Assembly: GCA_933228675.1 (NCBI GenBank) | Contig: OW121743.1 | Span: 11,968,464 to 12,032,463 of the forward strand | DNA from: Stomorhina lunata | Lineage: Eukaryota > Arthropoda > Insecta > Diptera > Rhiniidae | Direction of reading: 5' to 3' | Length of the DNA stretch: 64,000 nt | Shown here: positions 54,156-64,000 of the stretch, one piece after another | Numbering within the stretch: the stretch's first letter is position 1 | How the letters are laid out: each line of letters opens with the position of its first letter | Made by a program: the position numbers and the translations under genes | The notes under the pieces: model-generated | Databases searched by the model: none | What the model was told of the DNA's origin: nothing | The model's input: only the letters and a program-made list of their open reading frames with translations

Positions 54156-54600
54156 TATAATGGCGTTTCCAGAGCAAACCATAGCAAATAAGTCTCTAAT
54201 AAATAGATGGGGAAAATTAAAAGTAATTCACTATAAATTCTCCATGCGGTAGAAAGAAGACTACTTGAAAGCTCTGCATAAACGATACAAATGGAAGAAT
54301 CCTTCCCGATATCTTAAAGTTGGCGATTGATGATTGGTGATTGATGATTTGCAGCCACCGTACAAATGGCGTTTAGGAAGGACAGAAAAAACATATCCCG
54401 GTTCAGATAAGACTACACGTTCTACTGACGTCTGCATATCGTCAGTAATCATTACTCGACCGATTGTAAAATTATGCTATCTTCCGTTTATAAATTTAAA
54501 TTATATCTCTTTAGCTCTAGCTCCTACCCATTATTCTAAATTTTATAGACCTACAATTTCTTTCATCTCCCAAAACTCATTTTCTTACAATCCTTTACAT

Positions 54601-55869
54601 ATTTTTTGAGCAGGTCAAATAGAAGACTAACTTTCACAAGGGTATCACTACAAGTGCGTAATTTGAGGAGCGTTTCATGGCATGAGATTCTGCCAGAAAT
54701 TGTTAAAAATGACTCTAATATCTTTCCGTTATAAGTCACTCACTAAATCTTTTGGTCAATATATAAGAAATGTTCATAAAAGATCTTTTAGCAGGTAAAA
54801 ATGACGAAGGTCATTCTGCAAACTGCATCGATCTATATTTTACTTTTATGATATACATAGATTTGGAATAATTACAATAGACCGAAATCTGCAGAAGTCA
54901 TCAGAGTTTTAAGTGCCAATTGGTTGACTCCATGTATAACGATGTGGAACTCTATTATTCTGTTTAAAGGTTGTTGCTGCATAAGGACAGTTTTCAGGAA
55001 CTTTGCTACCGTCTTTATGTCCCCACCATTTTTGCGGACGAAATAGAGTATAAGGAGGAATTGCCATTGATAATGGAACCTAGTCGGCTTTTACACACAT
55101 CAAGTTTCAAGTACATACCCCGTTCAATTTTCTTTACCTCTCTCTCCTAAAAAGTCAAGACATAAACTTGACTTGAAACTTGGTGTGTGTAAAAGCCTAT
55201 CTACATCAGAGGCTTTTGGGCGAAAATACTATGTACTTCGGTTACTTTGTCCCCACCATAGTTTCGCGAAAGATACAATTTTCGCGTTTAGAGGAAGCGA
55301 AGTTTAAATACTTAGCTCTAATAATAAAAAATGAAGGAGACTTAATTGGTAAAATTTGAAAAAAATTCCAAGTACAGCCAGACACTTGGGATGGTATCAT
55401 TCCGGCGGAACTATACCGGAAATAGGAGCTTTATTTCTGGTATAGGTGTAAAACCTCTACGGGAAATAGCTACATCAAAAACAAAAGAAGATAAATTTAT
55501 ATACATATATGTAGTAAAATTCGGATAGATATCGGATGCTGCAACCCGTATTGTGCCTCAAAATCAGCAAAGTTCACTTTAAGGAACCATAAATGATCCA
55601 GCCTAAAACAGTGCACTGGGCTGTCGGAAAGCCAGTTCTAGAGATGACACATTCGGAGATTACCTTCGGATAGAGGTAAACCCCAATTATAATGTCTATT
55701 GGAGCGGATTCCTACAACTTTGAGTCCGCGATAAACAAGTCTTTAAAATTATTTTTATAAGACTAAAGAAGTGACTGCGAAGGAGTGCGCATTGCGATTC
55801 TATCGTCAATCCGAAATGTTACTTCAATGCTGGATGTTGAATCAAATTGTGACTTTAATATGAGTGGCT
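54601..55869. other. Intergenic stretch; small inverted repeat at 55083-55202
   Basis: No gene is supported. GGCTTTTACACACATCAAGT near 55087 pairs with the complement ending near 55200 (arms ~30 bp, ~85% matched, ~50-bp loop). This could be a tiny MITE or hairpin. The rest looks like decayed retrotransposon sequence without nameable motifs. Confidence 0.5.
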
Positions 55870-56460
55870 TCGTCGTTCAAACTTGATATTTTCTATGCAA
55901 AAGTGTTAGTTTTGGTGGCTGAAATATAAGCATTCTTCTCTTGAAGAATAACACCATTTCCATTTTTAATGGATTAATACCTAATCCACATTGTTAAGAC
56001 CATCTGTATAGCAACTCTAATGATCATTTCATTATCTCGGCTAGAGTACTTGGGAATTTACCTCTGTCGACCAGTACCACATCATTAGCATATGCTTCGA
56101 CTCCAATACCAAGATTATATAATTTTCATAGTATATCAATGTTGGTAATATCGCACTTCCTTGCGGAGTGCCTTTTGTTGCCATCGCGTTCAGAATGGAT
56201 AGACTCTCGACTATGTAGTGCAGTAATCTGGGGAAATGTCATACTTTCCATCTTCTCTCTGACATGCTTGTCTAAGATTCTTTCTAAAGTTTTTAGTAGA
56301 AACGATGATCGGCTCAATAGTATATATGCCAAGGACTATATTATAGTTCTTAGCCTTATAATGTTGAATTTTGCCGACTTTTTATATAAAAACAATTGTA
56401 ACTCTTCTCCAGTTTGTTGGAACGAGGGCGTGCCCTAAGCACGTAGTGAAAAGCTTTTTT
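55870..56460 (-). pseudogene. jockey/I-type LINE reverse transcriptase fragment
   Basis: On the minus strand a frame at 56332-56126 reads RSSFLLKTLERILDKHVREK, the RPISLxSFLLKxLERIxDxxLR block of jockey/I-type RT. Further on, with frame changes, come a KGTPQGSAI-like stretch and then EAYANDVVLVDRGKFPSTL. In the last, the catalytic YADD has become YAND. It ends in GLGINPLKMEMVLF-like sequence near 55950. Inactive. Confidence 0.72.
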
Positions 56461-56496
56461 AATAGATCACCAATAATCTCAATAGATTTTTGAAAC

Positions 56497-58075
56497 ATTA
56501 TTTTTTAACCTCAAATTTTTCTATAGAAAAATTTTTTAACCTCAAATTTTTCTATAGAAAAATTTTTTAACCTCAAATTTTTCTATAGAAAAATTTTTTA
56601 ACCTCAAAATTTTTTAACCGAAAATTTTTCTATAGACAAATTTTTTAATCGAAAATTTTTTAACCTCAAAATTTTTTAACCGAAAAATTTTCTAGAGAAA
56701 AATTTTTTAACCGAAAATTTTTCTAGAGGAAAATTTTTTAACCGAAATTTTTTCTAGAGAAACATTTTTTAACCTCAAATTTTTCTATAGAAAAAATTTT
56801 TAACCTCAAATTTTTCTAGAGAAAAATTTTTTAACCGAAAATTTTTCTAGAGAAAAATTTTTTAACCGAAAATTTTTCTAGAGAAAAATTTTTTAACCTC
56901 AAATTTTTCTAGAGAAAATGTTTTTAACCTCAAATTTTTCTAGACAAAAATTTTTTAACCTCAAATTTTTCTAGAGAAAAATTTTTGAACCGAATATTTT
57001 TCTAGAGAAAAATTTTTGAACCGAAAATTTTTCTAGAGAAAAATTTTTTAACCGAAAATTTTTCTAGAGAAAAATTTTTTAACCGAAAATTTTTTTAACC
57101 TCAAATTTATCTAGAGAAAAATTTTTTAACCGAAAATTTTTCTAGAGAAAAATTTTTTTACCGAAAATTTTTCCAGAGAAAAATTTTTTAACCGAAAATT
57201 TTTCTAGAGAAAAATTTTTTAACCGAAAATTTTTCTAGAGAAAAATTTTTTAACCGAAAATTTTTCTAGTGAAAAATTATTTAACCGAAAATTTTTCTAG
57301 AGAAAAATTTTTTAACCGAAAATTTTTCTATAGAAAAATTTTTTAACCGAAAATTTTTCTAGAGAAAAATTTTTTAACCGAAAATTTTTCTAGAGAAAAA
57401 CTTTTTAACCGAAAATTTTTCGATAGAAAAATTTTTTAACCGAAAATTTTTCTATAGAAACATTTTTTAGCCGAAAATTTTTCTATAGAAAAATTTTTCA
57501 ACCGAAAATTTTTCTATTGAAAAATTTTTTAACCGAAAATTTTTCTATAGAAAAATTTTTTAACCGAAAATTTTTCTAGAGAAAAATTTTTTAACCGAAA
57601 ATTTTTCTAGAGAAAAATTTTTTAACCGAAAGTTTTTCTAGAGAAAAATTTTTTAACCGAAAATTTTTCTAGAGAAAAATTTTTTAACCGAAAATTTTTC
57701 TATAGAAAAATTTTTTAACCGAAAATTTTTCTATAGAAAAATTTTTTAACCGAAAATTTTTCTATAGAAAAATTTTTAACCGAAAATTTTTCTATAGAAA
57801 AATTTTTAACCGAAAATTTTTCTATAGAAAAATTTTTAACCTAAAATTTTTCTATAGAAAAATTTTTTAACCGAAAATTTTTCTATAGAAAAATTTTTTA
57901 ACCTCAAATTTTTCTATAGAAAAATTTTTTAACCGAAAATTTTTCTATAGAAAAATTTTTTAACCGAAAATTTTTCTATAGAAAAATTTTTTAACCGAAA
58001 ATTTTTCTATAGAAAAATTTTTTAACCGAAAATTTTTCTATAGAAAAATTTTTGAACCCAAAATTTTTCTCTTTT
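56497..58075. repeat. 31-bp palindromic satellite
   Basis: About 50 units, each a TTTTTAACCGAAAA or TTTTTAACCTCAAA linker plus a palindromic core. In the CTATAG variant AAATTTTTCTA is followed by its exact complement; in the CTAGAG variant the symmetry is broken. The variants occur in blocks (CTATAG at both ends, CTAGAG in the middle). A small outlier of similar units lies at about 58165-58260. Non-coding. Confidence 0.93.
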
Positions 58076-59026
58076 GATTACAAATAATACAAATTGGTCG
58101 CGAATTGTTTTTATTTTTGAGAAATTTCAACGAAAAATAAAAAAATTTTACAAGAAAAAATAATAAAAAGAAAAATTTTTTTAACCGAAAATTTTTCTAA
58201 AGAAACATTTTTTAAACGAAAATTTTTGTATAGAAAATTTTTGAACCGAAAATTTTTCTCTTTTGATTAAAAATTTTACAAATTGGTCGCTAATTGTTTT
58301 TATTTGTGAGAAATTTCAACGAAAAATAAACAATTTTTACAAGAAAAAATAATAAAATTTTGAAGGAAGCCACCACAGTTTTATGTCAAATAGTTAAAAA
58401 CAAAAATCTGTAAAGTAGTTTTGGAGTTATTCCATTTTTTCCCCGAAAATGCATGTTCCTGAAAACGCGCCTAAGGATATGCACTAACATTTGTTTTGTT
58501 TTATTTCAGTAAAATTTAGTAAAATTTACCAACGATCAACTGAAATTATGACCAAAAATTGTCATTTTCGCGAAATTCGACGATTTCAAATCACAGGTAC
58601 GGTGAAATGGTTCAAGATATTGAACTAAACTTTTTTGAGTTTTATTCTTCTATTTGTCTATTTTTACACACTGTTGAGCAAATTCTAAATTTGTAATATT
58701 CGTTGAACAAAATTTTCAAAAACTTAAAAAATGATTTTTGAAACCGCCCTGAGAAAAATGTATCACTTTCCAACTAGACAAAACTAAGTAAATTCTAATA
58801 AATTTTAACAAAACTGAGCTATTTAATACTAACAAGCGATTAAATGATAAATCATGTCTAACTTTGGAATTTCTTCATTTACAAAAAGAAATGTTGGTGC
58901 ATATCCTGAGGCGCTTTTTCAGGATATTGAATTTTGGGGGCAAAAACTACTTCATGGATTTTTGTCTTTGACCATTTAAAAAAAAGCCGTGTTAGTTTTC
59001 TTTAACATTATTATTTATACCCATTT
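58076..59026. other. Spacer with a duplicated edge segment
   Basis: A segment 'cttttgattacaaataatacaaattggtcgc' (58070-58130) is repeated at about 58258-58350 after the satellite outlier. The rest is AT-rich sequence without supported genes. Confidence 0.55.
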
Positions 59027-60359
59027 TATACCCACCATCAAAAAGAATGGGGGTATATTGAGATTGTCATTCCGTTTGTAATTTCCTTAATATTGGCTCA
59101 AAAACCAAAATTGAGGTATATTCTGAATTGTTATGAAATTCTAAGACGATTGAGTGATGTCCGTCTGCCTGTCTGTTGAAATCACGATAACGCCTAAGCG
59201 AAAGGAGCTAGCTCACTGAAACCTAGTTAAAACATTCTTCATCTCTGAGAAAATTTTGGTATTGAAATTGGGCAAAATTGGTTAACATTTGACCATAGCT
59301 CCCGTATAACCTCGCCTACGCTAATCGCTTATTTGCTAATAAATAACAAACTATATTAGCTATGATGATAAAATTTGGTATATGGAAGTTTTGCATAAGC
59401 CCTAGGCAGCATATGAAATTTCATCAAAATCGGTTGACATTCAGTCATAGCTCCCATACAAAAAACTTTCGGAAACAGCCTAAATTTCACCTAAAATAAA
59501 CTTAAATGCCAATAAATCTAAAAGTATAACAGATATAACCACTAAATTTAGCACGAGGAGGTCTTATGTCAATGCCAACCAGTGTGCAAAATTTTGTCAC
59601 AATCGGTCACCATTTGACCATAGCTCCCATACAAAAAACTAATGGAAACACAAAAATACAAAGAGAAAAGGGGGTTTATGTCCGTATGTCCGTCAGATAA
59701 AAGCGCGATAGCGCCTTAACGAAAAGGGCTACAGCAACAAAATTTTACAAAAGGAAGTCTTATGTGAATGTCAGCCGGTGTTGTTAAAATCGGTTACTAT
59801 TTGACCATAGCTCCCATATAAAAAACTTGCGGAAACACAAAAATACAAAAAGAAAATACGGTTTATGTTCGTCTTTCCGTCAGAGAAAAGCTCGATAGTT
59901 CCTTAACTACAAGAGCTAGAGAGACAAAATTTAGCAAAAGTATTTTTGATATGTTGTAGAAATTGTGTGCTGAAAATGGGTAAAATCGGTTCACATTTAG
60001 TTAGAGCTCCCATATAACCCTGCCCCGGGAATCACATTTATGCTGATAAATTGAATAAAATTTTAAAATCTATGACTACTATATTTAGAACAGAGAAGTC
60101 TTATGCAACTTTCAGTCAGTATGTCAAATTTTATAGGAATCGGTCCATTTCTGACCATAGCTTTCATATAAAAACCGCTCCCGGTAACCATTAAAATGCC
60201 AAAAACGCCAGTTAAAAGCTATTAATTTATAAACTATGTCAGCTATGGTCACTAAATTTTGCACAAATAAACTTTATATTAATACCAGCCGGTATGTAAA
60301 ATTTTCTAACAATCGGTCAACATTTGGCTATAGTTCTTATATATATAACATCCCCTTTT
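59027..60359 (+). mobile_element. mini-me/DINE-like element E3 (3'-truncated)
   Basis: Head TATACCCACCATCAAAAAGA, core and short tetranucleotide tract at about 59157-59177, then the family's colinear sections. It ends at CATCCCCTTTTT exactly where the next element (E4) begins, so E3 and E4 are head to tail. It lacks the 3' ~480 bp and hairpin that E4 has. Confidence 0.78.
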
Positions 60360-62285
<1,926 letters not shown>

Positions 62286-62716
62286 TTGTTATTAAAAATG
62301 CGATTTGCGAATGTAACCTAAAAAATAGCGCCATCTTTTAACAGAATTCAGAAACAAAGAAGTCGTAGAACCAAGATTATTTTTATAACCCCAGAGACTT
62401 ATTTTCCACAACATAAAAATAATTTTTAGCAAAAGGCCATTTTTGAGATATTGCTAATTATGAAATTTTGAGTTAAAAATTTTAATTTGTTGGCACTAGA
62501 TAGTCCATATGACCTATATGACTATTTTTGCTATCTAGACATGTTCAGATTATACTGGTATGTTCACAAAAGTTGTTTAGCTTTAATGTGGCTACAATTT
62601 TCCCAAATATAGTGTAGGAAAAATCAGGATTTCCAAAAAGTTATGATCAAAAAATTAAAAACAAAAAAATTGTACTTTAACTTTTTTACAAAATGTCTGA
62701 GATAAAATACATTTAT
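62286..62716. other. Unassigned spacer
   Basis: AT-rich sequence between E4 and R3 with no supported feature. Confidence 0.5.
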
Positions 62717-62749
62717 CTTATATTCTTAAATGAGCAATAATTATATGTA

Positions 62750-62803
<54 letters not shown>

Positions 62804-63735
62804 TCCTATCTCGAAAACGTCTCTAACGATTTTGATAAAATTTGGACAGTGGGTAGCTTTTTTGATGTATAGGTCGAGTAACAAGGGTTCCAAACTTTGC
62901 CTCTAAGAGGGTAAAAAAAGGGAAAAAATCAAAAATACTATATCCACTAAAGTAATAGGCATAGAAGCAAAATTTAAATTATGTTCTGAATAGCTGTTAA
63001 AATAAGCGGACAGGTGTTTGGTACTTTTTTCAATATATGTCCGATAGGGGGTAAAAAAAGGGTGAAAATAGTTTTTTTTATACTTTTAACCCATTCTTAT
63101 TTTTGAAACTAAAGAATATAGAATGAAACTTCGTACTGCAGTCAATAGATGTTAAAAAAAGATTGAATACGTATTTGGTACTTTTTTGATTTCGGGGACC
63201 AAAATGGGTAAAAAAGGGATAAAACGATAACTTAACATCTCAAAAAGTAATATGAATAGGAACATTATGTTAACTGCGTTTTAATAAAATGTACCGAATT
63301 CAATTGGTAACAAAGAAGTACCAAATATGCAAATAGAACTTTTTGAAGTTAGGGGATAAAAAGGGGGAAAAATAGTAATGTTATAACTTTTAAATAAATG
63401 AATGAATGTTTGTCTGTATATATGTTCTTTATAGAATGATAAACTGTGAATTTGATCATGTTATGCTCTTAGCAAAAGTGTTGCGGATAAGCCGGCGAAG
63501 GTTTTTAAGTTTCCGACAGGTGGCGCCACTGAAAATTACTAAAAATTAATTAAATCGTAAAATGTACATTTGATCATGCTATGATCTTTAGCAAAGTTGT
63601 AGCGCATGAGCCGGCGATGGCTTTTTAGTTGGTGTGAATAATTTCCGACAGGTGGCGCTACTGAAAATTACTCAAAGTTAATTTAATCGCAAGCTGTACA
63701 TTTAATCATGCTATAATCTTGTTGCACATGAGTCG
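62717..63735 (+). repeat. R-family repeat, copy R3
   Basis: Lead with GAGCAATAATTA, (TA)n tract to 62799, then the R unique region with small deletions relative to R2. About two 130-bp subunits end near 63735. Its right edge adjoins the reading frame at 63732, suggesting that R3 inserted into, or truncated, another element. Confidence 0.8.
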
Positions 63736-64000
63736 ACGCATTTCTCAAACACGGGTTAATTAAAGAGCAACCAAAACAAGGATCAGGCAATACAAACGAT
63801 GGCAATACCGCAAGAAGATTCTTTTTGGATCCCGAAACTACATCTGATATAACAGGTGTTGATATAGATCTTAATTCAAGATTTAAAACAATTACTGAAG
63901 TACTTGCGCGCAATGAACAAATGAATGCTAAAAAATTTGGTGATTATGCCAAGGAAACTGTTGCTATATATAGATCCAAATACAATTATAGAAATATGTC
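63732..64000 (+). CDS. Partial transposon-type protein running off the window
   Basis: A frame is open from 63732 to the window end (about 89 codons). It contains HGLIKEQPKQGSGNTNDGNT followed by ARRFFLDPETTSDITGVD and an acidic, helical stretch ending in YRSKYNYRNM. From memory the HGxIxEQPxQGxGxxNDGNTARRFF block recurs in uncharacterised insect proteins linked to DNA transposons. The N-terminus is missing or lies beyond repeat R3, and the C-terminus is outside the window. There is no start codon. It could be an exon or a pseudogene piece; the function is unknown. Confidence 0.5.

Larger units (their letters stand above)
52370..54600 (+). pseudogene. BEL/Pao retrotransposon integrase region, interrupted by mariner M4
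   Basis: Before the insertion, ESDNGRNFHGA (integrase second-Asp region) is followed after frame changes by LMPPHIGGLWEAAVKSFKFH, a FEEFITILARIEG stretch and LTPGYFLRGAP. After the mariner (from 54158) the frame resumes with INRWGKLK, then PPYKWRLGRTEKTYPGSDKT and RPIVKLCYLP. These are the conserved integrase and C-terminal blocks of BEL/Pao polyproteins. Frame changes and stops (for example near 52430 and 54250) show it was already decaying. Protease, RT and LTRs are not visible here. Confidence 0.82.

Overview
The window is AT-rich eukaryotic DNA from an insect, most likely a fly (Diptera). The evidence is INE-1/DINE-1-like (mini-me type) Helitron relatives, DD37E and DD41D Tc1/mariner elements, BEL/Pao and jockey/RTE-type retrotransposon debris, and long simple satellites. 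I found no convincing host gene. Every coding region I can support belongs to a transposable element, so this looks like transposon- and satellite-rich intergenic or heterochromatic DNA.

Layout. 1-6.0 kb: the end of an interspersed (TA)n repeat (family R), two copies of a composite inverted-repeat element carrying tRNA-like and LINE-derived pieces (copies A and B), and two DINE-1-like elements, one nested in B. 6.6-11.8 kb: a 30-bp tandem repeat arranged as a 1317-bp higher-order repeat. 11.8-17.5 kb: a foldback repeat, two mini-me-like elements (E1, E2), Tc1 debris and a LINE fragment with a fourfold 123-bp internal expansion. 17.4-24 kb: two 29-bp palindromic satellite arrays in opposite orientation, the first enclosed by ~700-bp inverted arms. 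24.3-27.2 kb: two truncated DD41D mariners, a LINE fragment and a piggyBac-type MITE. 27.4-32.1 kb: an apparently complete 4.7-kb transposon with an intact 635-aa CACTA/Mirage-like transposase and a second, spliced DUF4806-like gene. 32.1-34.1 kb: AT-rich decayed repeats.

34.3-44.2 kb: further DD41D copies and two DD37E (ITmD37E-type) elements in opposite orientation. One DD41D copy holds a hAT element that itself holds a Tc1-type MITE. 44.4-49 kb: a DD34E Tc1 element split by composite copy C, then LINE debris and a second R copy. 49-56.5 kb: LINE fragments and a BEL/Pao integrase interrupted by an intact DD41D mariner. 56.5-58.1 kb: a 31-bp palindromic satellite. 59-62.3 kb: two tandem mini-me-like elements, one with a ~330-bp tetranucleotide expansion. 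62.7-64 kb: a third R copy and a reading frame that runs off the window.

How the parts interact. The nesting gives relative ages. The BEL element, the hAT-bearing mariner and the DD34E Tc1 were each later targets. The DD41D copy at 52.9-54.2 kb and the 27.4-32.1 kb element are the least damaged and are the candidates for recent activity. The composite elements A, B and C share a CCCAG terminus and (for A and B) a TA target duplication with the 27.4-kb element, which makes that transposase family a possible, unproven, source of their mobility.
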